Of a stretch of 64,000 nt of DNA, positions 12,001-24,435 are shown piece by piece. Position numbers and translations under genes: made by a program. The first letter of the stretch is position 1, and every line of letters begins with the position of its first letter. The notes below the pieces were generated by a model. That model did not search any database and was not told the origin of the DNA. It worked only from the letters and a program-made list of their open reading frames with translations. The DNA lies in assembly GCA_921293015.1 (NCBI GenBank), contig OV121084.1:53541864-53605863 (forward strand), written 5' to 3'. The DNA is from Phorcus lineatus. Taxonomy: Eukaryota; Mollusca; Gastropoda; Trochida; Trochidae.

Positions 12001-12241
12001 GACCTGGGACACTTTAATAAAATACTTCTGTCTGTCTGTCTGTGTATAAAGTATTAAATGCATACTAATTAAATACAAATAAACTCACGTGACCCGAGAA
12101 GCACATTTCACACATGAACAAGCATGCGTTCTCCGAATGCATTTCCTTCAGACCAACCACTGGCTCGATAGGCGATGACGTCACTGCCGCTGCCATTAGC
12201 ACCAATAAGCAGGCGTAGCTGAGGATTGCGCTGTTTGCCAT
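9076..12241 (-). CDS. small secreted cysteine-rich peptide, array member B (2 coding exons)
   Basis: Exon 1 codes at 12089-12241 (donor GTGAGT after the CAC codon) and exon 2 at 9076-9201 (acceptor catatgcag). The coding intron is 2.9 kb and phase 0, at the same place as in gene A. The product is 92 aa: signal peptide beginning MANSAILSYACLLVLMAAAV, then LKEMHSENACLFMCEMCF, then in exon 2 YCANHVCGGDSC, NAPGLAWLGRTC and a short end KYLRK. Spacing is C-x3-C-x2-C-x10-C-x4-C-x4-C-x11-C, the same seven cysteines as gene A, with the shared motif GLxWLGxxCK. It lacks gene A's Pro/Gln tail. Exon 2 uses almost only C- or G-ending codons, far from the AT-rich surroundings, which suggests strong expression (inference). 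Family and function not recognised. Confidence 0.8.
9261..9314. repeat. 27-bp unit, two tandem copies
   Basis: CAACACGTTTTTCAACGACA plus ATGACG and one variable base, repeated at 9261-9287 and 9288-9314. The copies differ only in the last base. The second ends in a TGACGTCA (CRE-type) octamer at 9309-9316. It lies 60 bp inside the coding intron of gene B, next to exon 2. Confidence 0.85.
9595..10165 (+). mobile_element. non-LTR retrotransposon fragment: YADD-region of reverse transcriptase
   Basis: Plus-strand translation gives FINELVLDMHKGCNHGIF, then LLLLFADDIVTF (the YADD catalytic motif of RT, here FADD), then in shifted frames VFRNGGILSQHEQW and YKYLGLTF. These fit the RT palm/thumb of the CR1/L2-like LINE type common in molluscs. 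The frame is broken by stops and shifts, so the piece is dead. It sits inside the coding intron of peptide gene B, on the opposite strand. Confidence 0.7.
10200..12043 (+). mobile_element. non-LTR retrotransposon fragment with internal deletion
   Basis: Reading frames give a basic linker, then NKKPVGMDNIPAEILKNN, FVDLKKAFDNVDRDCLWF (RT motif A with its catalytic Asp) and VKRGVKQGCVLSPT. The text then jumps to C-terminal matter (NRACRFF, VQGEMGWISCF and finally FRCGSLPLHIETGRF). The YADD region between is deleted, and frames shift at about 10,775 and 11,270-11,320. The 3' end is GACCTGGGACACTTTAATAA followed by a (TCTG)4 tail. Same element type as 9595-10165; non-functional. Confidence 0.8.
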
Positions 12242-12264
12242 AGTAGATGATTTTGCAATCTCTG
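12242..12264 (-). other. 5'UTR acceptor of gene B
   Basis: On the minus strand a T-rich tract and catgtttcag end at 12262. The exon then starts at 12261 with 20 untranslated bases before the ATG at 12241. Gene A has an acceptor at the equivalent position, so an intron just before the start codon is a shared trait. Confidence 0.65.
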
Positions 12265-15200
12265 AAACATGAAATTTTTTTTGTAAAGATCCACGTAAGG
12301 AGATACATTCCTATTGAAATTATTTTCCTCCTTGGTCGTTTAACAAACTGCCATCTCTTCGAGTGGTATAGACCTTCTTACGATTTTATGTTCAACTTTC
12401 AATTACCTTCTGAACAAAACAAACCTTCTGTTTCGTTTTGTTAACTTTCGGTAATAACATTTTATTTTTAAACAAAAGGAATAGTTAATTTCATATGTTT
12501 GATAGACTTGGTTGAATAATCGTTCAGCACGAAATCCCTTATAATTTTATTCAGCTGTTTAAGCAAAAGCTTGAATTTAAACCAAGCTTGAATAATTATA
12601 GCAAACATTACGTTAGTTTACAGTTTGTTACACACAAATATATATGGTGGAATTTAAATTGATAATACATCAACTAAAACGAAAGATGAGTTAATATCAA
12701 TTTCATCAGCATTGACGCTCGATGTTCGTCTTAACTCGAGTCTGTATTTTTGGAAGTGTCCTCATTAGCATATCACGTGACAATCAAAATGGCTACCGTT
12801 TGTGTAAAGATTCGAGTAATCAAACTTCGGGACTCGTTTTTATTAAGATTAAGAATTTCAGTGAAGGTGATAGTTTCTCTTAGGGGACAAAAGTAATATC
12901 TGGTTATCAATGCAGTTATGAAATGATGAGATGCGTACATTTCTTATTTTGAAAAGAACCAAAGTAACGCTCAGTTGTAATAACCGGACTAGTCGTTGCG
13001 TCAATTTGTTCTCTCAAACTGTGACGTCATAAAGTATGAATGCACGAGGTTAAACTGCAAAGTTTTTCTGCATTCATTGAGAAAAGGTTGCATGTTTTTG
13101 ATAGCTCTCGTCCAATCAGATTCGCCGAAAAACGTGTAACACCATAATGTTGTAATTATTGTGAGATTTCCAACTATCGTTATAGAAGCGTGTGCCATTT
13201 TCAAGCGTTTTCATGTGTTTGAAAAGAGCGTCAAGTACTTTACCATAACGTCCCTCTCTGTGAATAAAGAAGTTGAATCAACTAGGATTAACTTTTGGGC
13301 AATGGTGACGTTCCACAAGCTCCTTTAAGTTGTCTTAAGCAATCTTTCACAACATTGTTTTTTCGAAAATATGCTATGCTTGAATTTGTGCATATGTAGA
13401 TGGACACCCTACTTATATTTCCTATATTGTTTTGTAAATATCCTTAGAAATGTCAAGAAGAAACTATAGAATATGTCCTTTTTGACACCTAAACGATGTT
13501 TTCCTTTTTAGATATGACATTTACCTATTTTGATATAAAGTGTACCATATATTATTATTTTTTAAAATTGTGCCTTTCCAATCCATGATAAGATTACTAA
13601 AAATAATATAGAAGTCATAGTCCTCCGAATATTGATGAAAATGATATTGTTTTTACAAAAATCAACGAGTCAACGTCAAGTCAGTCAACAAACATAACTT
13701 GAAAAGAAAGAAAAAACGCTAGAAAATAAGAAAATCCTAACAAGGTTTCTTTGTTATCACTAATATAATTTCTCAACTATCACTTTTTATCTGAGATAGA
13801 TCTGAAGTGGAATTGTAAAGCTGATATGTGGAAATATATATTGTAATTAATGATTTTCATACCAGTAAGCTTAGCCTTTATTGAACCGGCAGAAAAATTC
13901 CCTCTTGAAAAAAACAAAACTCAAGAATACCAGGATTAAGTTCACGGGAAATGTTTTGCAATTCTGATAAAAAAAATCGAAATCTAATTTCCCTTCTAAC
14001 GAGCGATAGAACATTACCATTGTTATTCGCGTAAGTGTGGAGAAGATTCGTATAAACTTACACAGTCACATTTCTGAGACTTTTGCTAAAATTAGCATAT
14101 TCTATGTGTTGAATCAATGGGGATTATTCGTGGCTACATATACACGAAATATGACACAATCATCAGTCTTAGATGTCGAAAAAATTTGGTTTCAGTATAC
14201 AATCAAAGGAAGATAACTAACGAACTAGGTTAGAAACAATTCCGGTCTCAACATAAATCTAGGTATGATATATGATAACATCCCTGAAACTCTCGGAACA
14301 GTTGACTTAACAGTGACATTCACCTTATATATCCCCAGGACACATAAGGTGAAATGGTGCATAAAAAGCACGGTGATAACAATATTTGTGTCATGGCATG
14401 TAGAATGTTACTTTTTCAGCAACAGATTTCCTTTTTCTCCTCGGAATCCTGCATTTACGGAATATCTTGCAGTGAGCGATTCAGTTATTTTGACACACGT
14501 GTTTTTCAACTTAAACACCCTGCGGAGTATGCATTTTAGCAGTCACTATGCACACTCATTCTGACGAGTCCGAAATCAATAAATTGGGAGTAGGTTTGAA
14601 AACTGTTTCAATCTTAAAAACGTTTATTATTCGTTTAGATAAAATCGGAATAACATGAATATTTAAAAACCAAAACCAAATAAAAACAAATTTCGAATTA
14701 AATTTCGTGATTCTATAGGAATTTTTTTTATAACCAATAGCTATAAAACTTTCAAAATGAGTTTTTTTGAGCGATAATTAAAGTTGAATCGGGACGAGCG
14801 GAAAGTAAGGAAAAGAGATTTGGCCCTTCATTGAATTGAATAAAGTAAAGAATTAACATTTCTTCTGACACATAAAACCTATTTATTCATTAAGGAGACT
14901 TGCATTCACTGACGATTACACTTTCTGTTGACAAACTGATGTAATAGGAGTGCTAAAATCTTGGCAAGTTGTCCCAATGTACTGTATTTGGCACATATTT
15001 TTTTTATTGTTAGTAAACGCAGTACACATCCAAAAATACAAATCTCTCATACACTCTTTGACCAACAGAGGTCAACATATTACATGCTATTAACAAGTAA
15101 TCACTCTCAAGATCACACGAAGTTAAACACACTCAATAGGTCAATTTGGTATGCAGTTATCAATTATACATGGGATCCGTATATACATTACAAGAGATAG

Positions 15201-18200
15201 CTCAATCTACATATTTTCACAACCCCTATATCACTTTATCAGTAACTTAGTAACTTAGCAGTAATCTTACCCTTAATTTAAATTAAAATAAAGTATTGCG
15301 CATCCCCATTGTTAAATAAAGCTAGCATCCAATTGAAGATTTATCTGACCGAGACGAATCATGTCAGTTCAAAGGTGTAAGATATTGTAACGACCCTTTG
15401 TCTGTCGATAGCTAAGACTGTCTCCAGACACTTTGAAGAATAGATTGCTGGTCAGTCGCTCTTCACTTTCTGGCTACTTGTATCTCTGTGTGACAGGTTA
15501 GTCAATGGCTTGGATTTTTCTTTAGTAAGTATCTTTAGAATGCAAATATTCAAGGGCCTTGTTCATTTGATGGTAACTGAACTTTCAGAGAAGTCGATTC
15601 AGAGTGGTCGTTGCGCTTGTTTAAACTTTTACTTTGTTTTAACATGTTATTAAAACCTCTTCGGCAAGACTGATTTAATACAAGGGAATATACAGTCGAA
15701 AGCTTTGACGCAAGATGAATTATATTGAGAACGAGAAAATGGTATATAAGAGAATAAAAACATAACGAGTTTGGTCAAATGCTTATGTATGGAAGAGAGA
15801 AAGGGAGATCAATACAGTTACCACTTACGAGATTCATACAAATGGTAATGAACGGATCCGAGTTCTGTAATACATTCATTACTGGCTAATATGAACCAAA
15901 CAAGAATGCGATTATATTGCTGATAGGATACTGTCTCTCTTAATAGGTCGCAGGAGTTTGTAAATATCATTGTAATTTTTTGAACATTCATATCTGAAAA
16001 AACTCCGTAGATATGTTAAGTACTACGACGTATATGTTCACTTTGTTAATCAAACGAATAGGTGGTTTGGTGTGTAATGAGCGTAAAATTCAATAAAAAT
16101 AATGCTTAACGTGCTGATTTAGTTCAAAGCAAATTACAAGAACATCGGCGTCACACAGTAGTAAGTAGGCGACAGATTATTGCCGAAAATTGTTGAGATT
16201 TAAGGTGAGTAAAATTGATATGAGGATCCCTAAGTTCTGTAAGTTATTAAAGGGATTTTATGTTCGGCAAGTTCTGAACATGCAAATGACATCCATTTAA
16301 AAATAACAAAGCGTCTTCATTGGCTGATAAGTTCATATGCACGATATTGTCAAAATCAAGTAAAAATATCATCTAAGTATCTCAAGTTTAAAGTAGTAAC
16401 CGAATATATTATATACTTTCTACAATATATAGATACACTACCAAAATATGCAAGTGAAGTAACTTTCAAAATATGATGAGCTGTGGTAACAATGTTTGGA
16501 TTCCTTGGAAAACGAACCTGAATGAAAGATCAAATTGTTTCAGGTCTTACATAATTTAAAAAAAGACAGATAAAAGCTTTAAGCAGTAAAATATGGCTCT
16601 TGAAACCCCGTTTTAGGGCAAGATCTTCCACTGTCTAAAAAACATACTCTTTCTGTAGCTTTAGGTTTTTGTTGAAAAAAAATCAAAAATAGTTTAAAAA
16701 CCTTGCCCAAGTTAATTCATGTAACTCCTGCCAATACGAGTGCATTAGATGCTACCAAGAATACACTTATACAGAATGTAGTTCTTGGAAAGAAGTCGAA
16801 TATGCATAAAGTTTGCGGACGGATGAACAACGCTTAATTTTGGACGCCATGCAAAAGCCTTTCGGACCTGAAAACCAGATGAGATTTACCTATGTGACAT
16901 TTGCTTTATCTAATAATATACACATATATATTTATACAAATCATTGATCAAATCAGCGGAAAAAGAAAGCTGAACAAAGAGTTTTGTCCCTCGGGCAGTT
17001 CACATTAGAATTGATATATAAGTTGATATATAAATTCAATTCGTTAAGATAACGGGATTGGGTGCTAATTCCTGTGCCTCTAAGCAGACATGGATGTACC
17101 GCAGCATAAAATACAGCTTTGAAAAGTGGCACCTCAGGCACCATCATGACGGAATTAAGTTGAAGTTTGTGTTGAGATTGCTTTATAAGGCACAGAAATC
17201 TAAAGCAGGTTGACTATTCAGCATTCCCAATCACGAACGTGTCTGATAGGCATCTTGTTAGTAATCTAGTTATCCCTCATTAGTAGAGAAAGTTTAGCCA
17301 AGAGAAACTCGAGGACTCTTGGTGCAGTGAAGCTGTACGGAGGAGAGTGTTCCACTGTCAGCGCCGTGTACATACTGTCTGTCCTGTCTTGAAGCTTCTT
17401 GTACACACTGTCTGTCTTGTATTCGAGTGTCTTCTACATGTGCACACTGTCTGTCCTGTTTTAGTGTCTTGTCTACTGGTCTGTCGTGAAGACTCCTCAG
17501 TCTTACTTCAGTATGTCTGTTGATCACGTATTTCACAAAAGGGTATTTCGTTTATATTTACTTGGTGACATTTGCAATGCACAAATGTATCATGTCTGTG
17601 TAACATTACGACAGATTATATCACATATAAGTATACAACAAATGGTAAAGTGTTCTATTTATAATAACTGAGCGTGACGATATCAATGCCTTAGGATCAT
17701 CCTACACGATATATAAGCTCTGTTAAACAACAATAGTCTTTTTATGAACAGATTTGATGATTTTTCCGATCATCATGAAAGGAAACACATTTATGACAAT
17801 GGTGAATGGCAAACAAATGGAAAGCGATGTTTATTCTGACTAAATTGGTTTTCAAAAATAACAATCATAAAAATGCTTGCTTAAAAAAACAACATCTTTA
17901 TACAATTCAAGTACACAATGTACAAGGAAACGACTTGACAGTGTTTGAATATCAACAGTTATCTTAATTTTTCAAAACATATTTAGTATCAATATTTATT
18001 TCCTGTTTGAGCAAATTGAGATGATTTTATACATATTTGCACTGCTGCGATATCAGACAGACAAACATTTATATTTATAGGTCACTAATCACTATTCATT
18101 CTTTACATTAGGTTCTATTTTCTTGATAAATATCTTTTCAACTTCTAACAAGAAAGAAATGATTTCGCATAAAATAAAGTAACTCCGTAGGGCAAGTGTT

Positions 18201-19852
18201 AGCAACGAATAACTCACACTTGGAGGACGTGAATTGCCTCGGGAAAGAAATTGTCAGAAAACCGGAAGTATTATCTTAGAACAAAAAAGGGATTTTTAAT
18301 GGACTTTTTACCTATTGACAAATAAAAGAAAAATCTATTATAGTCGTTAAAGGTTTGTTTTATGATTTTTATTGGTGTACTTTTCGTATGATTTTAAGTG
18401 GATATTGGAATGCCCTACAGGCATGTATTCTGTCACATTAGCTTTTCTTGAAACTCGTGCATAGCGATTCTGTTAACTCTTAATTGATGTGTTTTCATTT
18501 AAAACTGATGTCTACATTTTCTTTAACAGGATGGAGTCAACAATAAGCTTTACCTATCATGTAAAATTTCAAGGCATATTTATTTGTCAATTTATCATGA
18601 TATCCGGTACATTGTTGTATTTTCGAAAGGAAACTTTTTGTAAAAACACGGCAATTCAAAGAAATATATGCCAAGTATGGTCTCTTAGGATTTTTATAGA
18701 AAATCGCCAGGATTAATTGAATGTGGATTTACTGACTCGTAAGATACAATTCATTAAATAATTAATGTAGTGTCTGACCTCAAAAAGTATTGTAGTAAAA
18801 AAACTTAATATCTACCATCATCCTGTTGAAATAGATAGAAATATAATAATCTCGGTCAACTTCGTTGCCATATGCGAGTAGGAGGATACAAATATTCTCA
18901 AGAGTATGATTTCGAAGGACACAAAAAAGTTGATCTGTATTGCATGAAGTAAATTTTCCCGACATACTATACGAAAAAAAGTTTCACGGGTCAATATCAG
19001 AGCGTTTGGACTAAGCAAACTAGGGTTTGATCTAGTTAACTTATCCTCCAATACCTGCCGGTTCAATTTACCACTTATTAAAACATTAAATTCAACATTT
19101 AAACTTTTATATCAACCAAATGATTAGTTAAAATTTCCTTTTAAAACATTTTGAAAAAAATGTAACAGAATTGTTATACCATGAAGTTTTGCTTCTGACA
19201 TATATGTATAAGAATTTGAACTCATAGAGCGTGAACAATTTTAAAGATTAGAACACTAACAGTATACTAACTAATTCTTTAAAGTCTCTTAAATCCCTTA
19301 TATCCCCTAATACTCTTAAAACGATACTAAAAGACAATAAACAATTATATTCTAAAAGTTCAACAAGCATAATATTTCTCGAATACCTGAAATCAAGACT
19401 CTTTGCTCGTGCAGAAAATCTGTTTTGGTTGTGTAAATTTATTTTCTAAAGCAAATCCAAAAGCAAGACATATGGTTAAAGTCCACACAGACAAAAAAAA
19501 TCTGGTAGTGAAGAGGCGGGAGGGTTGAAGCGTGCGGGAGGGTAATAAGGATTTAAAAAAATAGTTCATCATCATTTATTGTTTTTTAAAATAACAACTT
19601 ATAACAAATAATTTATTGAATCTTCAAATATATATATACGATACGGTAAAGATATCAATAATAACGCGTCTGGCTTTTCACAATGATTAAGCTATTATCA
19701 AGAAATGAGGTATCATAAAGGAATTCTACTTCGAGGTGACATTCAAAGATGCAATGGAATGATAACTGCGATTGAGGAAATCTCAATCAACGAGTGATTG
19801 AATTAAAAAGAGTAAAAACGACCTAAAGAAAGAAAAGTTATCAGCTTCTTAC
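12265..19852. other. long gene-less stretch, possibly the 5'UTR intron of gene B
   Basis: No coding exon could be supported on either strand. If the promoter at 19.9 kb belongs to gene B, this is a 7.6-kb intron. Contents: a TCACGTGA E-box near 12772, a TGACGTCA at about 13022, a minisatellite at 17367-17480, and otherwise AT-rich DNA. Several 60-100-aa ORFs lack splice or domain support. Confidence 0.4.
17366..17480. repeat. degenerate minisatellite, three units of 34-39 bp
   Basis: The element TGTACACACTGTCTGTCYTG recurs at about 17367, 17400 and 17439 with different spacers. The 80-aa minus-strand ORF over it (repeating RQDRQ) is a product of the repeat, not a gene. Confidence 0.7.
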
Positions 19853-19918
19853 CTTAAGTAGTCTACTGATACAGATGATGCAGGAATGGCCGAGGAAGCC
19901 ACGGTTCCAGATTTTATA
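19853..19918 (-). promoter_or_regulatory. TATA promoter with short first exon (candidate for gene B)
   Basis: On the minus strand CCTATAAAATCTGG (TATA at 19911-19918) is followed by a roughly 30-60-base GC-richer segment ending TACTTAAG at 19853, then donor GTAAGAAG. The layout (TATA, tiny untranslated exon, strong donor) is that of gene A's promoter. No other minus-strand gene lies between here and gene B, so assignment to gene B is a reasonable guess. Confidence 0.4.
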
Positions 19919-22900
19919 GGGGGCCTTATCGACCGGGCAGCAAACTCTGATGTCACCGGTCATGAAGCTAAATTAGCCCAGGAAGCCTCGAGTAATCACC
20001 CAGATCAATTCTCAAATCAAATACGTTGATTGTGTTCATATTTTGTATGAGCGGAAATAGATAATTATCACTTTTACTATGAAGGACTGTCTTGTAATCA
20101 TTGCAGGAGAGGGAATTACCAGGTGCTTCTGATTGGAAGCTTGGTTGCATTGTTGCTTTGTTTGCTATTAGAATTCTTTAAAAAATATAATGTTTTCATA
20201 AGGATTTTGTTATGTTATGTTTTAGAATTTCGTCGAGTTACATTTAAAAATCAAGAATTAAGTAAACATATTCTTCTTTACATCTTCCTTCGATGAGAAT
20301 GATATCGCAACAGAGTTATTAATTCACTGAAATTTGAAATATGTTTCATTATAAAAGTAAAACCCGCCTGATATTTCTGACGTTGTTTGAACTAGTATTC
20401 CTACGCATTTACTTTTTATCGTTTACTCAAAGAAAACCAAAATATGTTTCAAAACAAGCTTTCTAGTATTTTTTAATGACAATGGAAAATTGTTTTTAAA
20501 AAAATCCTTTTCATTCTTTGTTATATAAAAGTGTTACAAAGTTATCACTTTTTATATGTTCACGATGAATGCTTATTGGAATATACCTTCCCGTTTATGT
20601 TAACCCAAAAGTCAGTATCCATGTTTTTTAATAAGAACATAACATATTTTTTATAAATAAACATTCTCGTTTAGGTATATCACAGATGATACCAGTTTAC
20701 ACTTTTGTGTTTTATACCAATCGGTGATAGCTTCAGAGGATCCCCTTCCAGGTAAGTTTCCCACGGAAATTCTTTGTTCAGTTTTTATGTGTATCAACTC
20801 TTCCCTTCTGGACCTAAACATAGAAAATATCCAAAGTCCTTTAGTTATTCAATTCACCCTATCGGTCTTTAAGCAAGTGGTCCATCATTTATTTGGATAA
20901 AAGTTCACGTTGGTTATATAGAGGATTTTTTTTTTACATACATCCATACACCATAATGCAATAACATAAGATCACAATATTGCTGCACTACGTTACATAA
21001 TTTGTAATTTATTTAATGTAACTTAATTAATTAATTAATTGACATTGAATTTCGTGTTATTTGTGCATGCTAAATTTCCCATGAATAAATAAATTGGCAG
21101 TCATTGTTCTTAATTGTGTTGCTAATTGTGCGGCACATGTACAGATCGTGTTTATCATGCTCTACACAATCACCTACAATTTATATCTCTTTTGTAATGT
21201 ACAAATGGGAGCAATTTCACCACCGTAATCGCATTATCTTGTGCAGTTGTAGTCGGGTATACATCTCTCTTTTTAATTTGTCATACATGTAGTTAATGGT
21301 GTCTACTATTTAGCATTATATCACATTTTAACACTATATAATTCAAGTTAAGTATCAACATCAAAATAAAATGAATAAAATATTCCCCTCAATATATACC
21401 ACATCCCTTGTCATACGTTTCTACTTAACCATTACCTATTTCACTGCGATATAGTTATTTCAATTTGAACTGTAACTTGGAAATTTAACTATATAGTTTT
21501 TTTGGAAAAGGTATCTATCGATGCAAAAATAAACTCAATTCTGGTATATAAAGGCATAAACCTGTTAACAATCTTACGACATGACAATATCCATTTTGCC
21601 AGCAAGACCTTTATCCGAAACTATACAGGTCTCTATAAAGTCAACAACTTTGATGAATTAAGGAGTGTGCCCTTGCAAATAAATTTTGGTATATTTCAAA
21701 GATTTAAAATAAACCTGTTAAAACGTTTTTGAGTTTAAAGTTTATATTTTGATTAACTGATTTGTAAAATATTCCTAGCTTTTCATAACTTATATGTACA
21801 CACACATTCGTTACATTGAAATGATGAATTCTTATAATTCTGTCAGCAGTTGTTATTCTGCCAAATAAAGCACTCGCGAATTCTATTTAAATTTACAATG
21901 TCAAGTTTCCTCTTACATAGAACTCCATTCGAAGCCATCACAAAAATAAGTAGTGGTCGATTACAGTACTCCTATTACTATTGATAAGTCATTGTCACCA
22001 TAATAATGATTTCATATAACGAGTTGGCGTATAATCTTTACATTCATTTCATCTCGCAGCGTTCAGACGCCTATAACATGTTATTGAGTTAATCTTCTAC
22101 AGATGACATAGCTTTCAAGGGTCACAATTATGACCTCTCACTCACCTTCGGAACAATTAATGGTGATTAACATCCTACGCATCATCGAAAATCTATGATA
22201 TGTATAATATTATGATGATTGTTTATCAGGTCTACCTCAAGGGTATATCCTATGAGCAGTGTTATTAATACAAAATAACAAGGAACTTTCACGAATTAGG
22301 ACTTGGTGTACAAAGAAATCAATTTTCTGTGTCAGAAATATAGGGTAGTAAAAAACAAGTATTTCATAAACTATCAAAACTCACCTGCATGTGAATAAAG
22401 TTGAGGTTTTTCAAAGAACGTATCATAAAAGTGTATATATATATATATTTTCTAATCGACCTTTCTTAAAACTAAACACAATGTTTTCGTTCTACAATAT
22501 GATATACGATGATATATTTTGTTAATTAAAACACTCATTCACATTACTCCCCCGTTGAAGATACTGAAGTGCTCCATGTGAAATGAAATATATGAAAAAT
22601 CTATGTTTACACTGTTAAAGCCGACTATAGTGATAATGGAAACAGATGTAAAATGCTTCTTGGCGATTATTTCTTACACTTGATCACAATTTAGGTTTAG
22701 ATTCTGTAGTGAACACTCACTGTTTCATTGTTTTACCAACTTTTTTTATTCGATATTTTTTAATTAACCGGAAAATGATGAGTTTACAGGAGAGAAATAA
22801 GTTAAATTTTTACACCTAGAATAATGTAATGATTGATTAATTTGTGATTATTCACTATGTTTACAATCCTAAACGCATGTTACAAACTTATGGTGACCCC

Positions 22901-24400
22901 ATTATTTAGCACCGTGCCGTAATCTTGAACGACATCAAGGTAGGTCTATCTGTGCTAGACAGACCTCATAAGGGGTTTGGAGGGGTTTCGTGAGCTTGTC
23001 AATTACTATTAAGCTTAGCAACATATTAGAAATTAACAATCGAATAGCTCTTATACACCTGTATGAGCTTATGCTATAAAGGAAACGTTGACGGGGATCT
23101 GATGCAAACTGATGTCAGCCTGTGGCAACGAGACTAGTGTTTGTGTCTGTTACGGAAATGTCCGATATCAATGTTTGTAATGTAAAAATACATTGCCACA
23201 GTAAATGAAAAAATATGACTATATGTCTATGGTTGTGTCCGTTGATCTTTTGATAAATTCTGAGTTTTGTGTTGTGAATGTGGGTGGTACATGTATATGC
23301 ATGTATGTAATGCCCATTATTAACAGCTAACTTTTCAACAAACCCAAGTATGCAATATAAACATCTTTTGGCATTCTTTTATCACAAAATACCTGATATT
23401 TGTTTTATCACCCTGTACAACTAAACAAAAGCCTAGTCGATTTTAATCCAAAGCTTACTTAAAAGTAAGTATAGATATTTATAGGTGAATTGATAGAGAC
23501 ACAAGAATTTATTTGACATTGTAAGAAGGAACTCCTGGCTGAATGTTTCTGAAGACTCCCACACTCACTCTCCAGTGCCCACTAATTGCAATCAGAATGG
23601 ACTTCGTTAATCAAATGGTGTCGAGACGGTCTCCTGAAGGGCGCATTCTTCTCACGGATGCGTGTATGTGTCGTGTGGTTCACAAGTGTCAAATCAGGCA
23701 AACGTTTTTGTTGAAATCTTTACAAGACATTTGAAAACACACATCTAAAACGTTCTTATACTGAATATGTTATCTGACTTGAGATACTGGTAAAGAGAAG
23801 TTAACACAAAGATAATTGAAACTAATGCGGAAGTGTAATTATAACTACACTAGATAACTCTTAGGATGTTCTAAGCCTATTCAAAACTAACTAGATAATG
23901 TATAGGCTTAAACGTTTGTGAAAAAAAATTCAAAATGCATTAAAAAATTATTCTTAATGATATGACATTAGATTCCCTTCAAATGACATTCTTACACCAA
24001 TCCAAACATTTTGATTTTAGCAGAACGGAATAGCCACCAAATTTGTTAAATTTAGCTAATTTTCACAAATACTGCTCAAATGTGCAAGACCGCAGCTCTG
24101 CTGATACATATAAGTAAATTCGTAAACACGGATCAAAACATTTAACTGCATCTCACAATATATAACATCAGAGTTTAATTCCTTTGAAATCAATGAAAAG
24201 CTAACCTAAACTATTCAAAACTCTGATAAAAAGTAGCCAATATATAAATTCTTGCAGACTCTGCTTAATTCCTGTCAATTCCAAAAAAGAAAGGATGGGA
24301 GTCAGAAGCTATAGAAAGTTTGTTTGAGCATTTAATTGATCAGACGACACACTTATATGTTATCATTGGCCTTAGCATCATATGTCATGCGACGTGGTGA
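19919..24400. other. intergenic AT-rich DNA, no gene seen
   Basis: No supported exon. A TAAT-type run occurs at 21025-21040 and a short (TA)n at 22436-22446. A more GC-balanced patch at 23525-23710 has an open plus-strand frame of 63 codons but no recognisable protein. Confidence 0.5.
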
Positions 24401-24401
24401 C

Positions 24402-24435
24402 TATAAAAGGGCGTGAAACGATGAGGTACTCGTTC
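24402..24435 (+). promoter_or_regulatory. isolated strong TATA box, plus strand
   Basis: CTATAAAAGGGCG (TATA at 24402-24409) is followed at the usual distance by TACTCGTTC near 24427, a fair initiator. No plus-strand ORF follows within several kb. It could start a non-coding RNA or be a chance match. Confidence 0.25.

Noticed and set aside
2871..12261. Assignment of the peptides to eclosion hormone
   Set aside because: Only the first C-x3-C-x2-C fits; the remaining spacing and the count of seven cysteines differ.
14545..14580. CTGACGAGTCCGAAA, similar to a hammerhead ribozyme core
   Set aside because: Stem II would have about one base pair, and the sequence after GAAA does not pair with that before the nearby GTC, so the fold cannot form.
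17294..17536. 80-codon minus-strand ORF with repeated RQDRQ
   Set aside because: Created by the minisatellite at 17366-17480.
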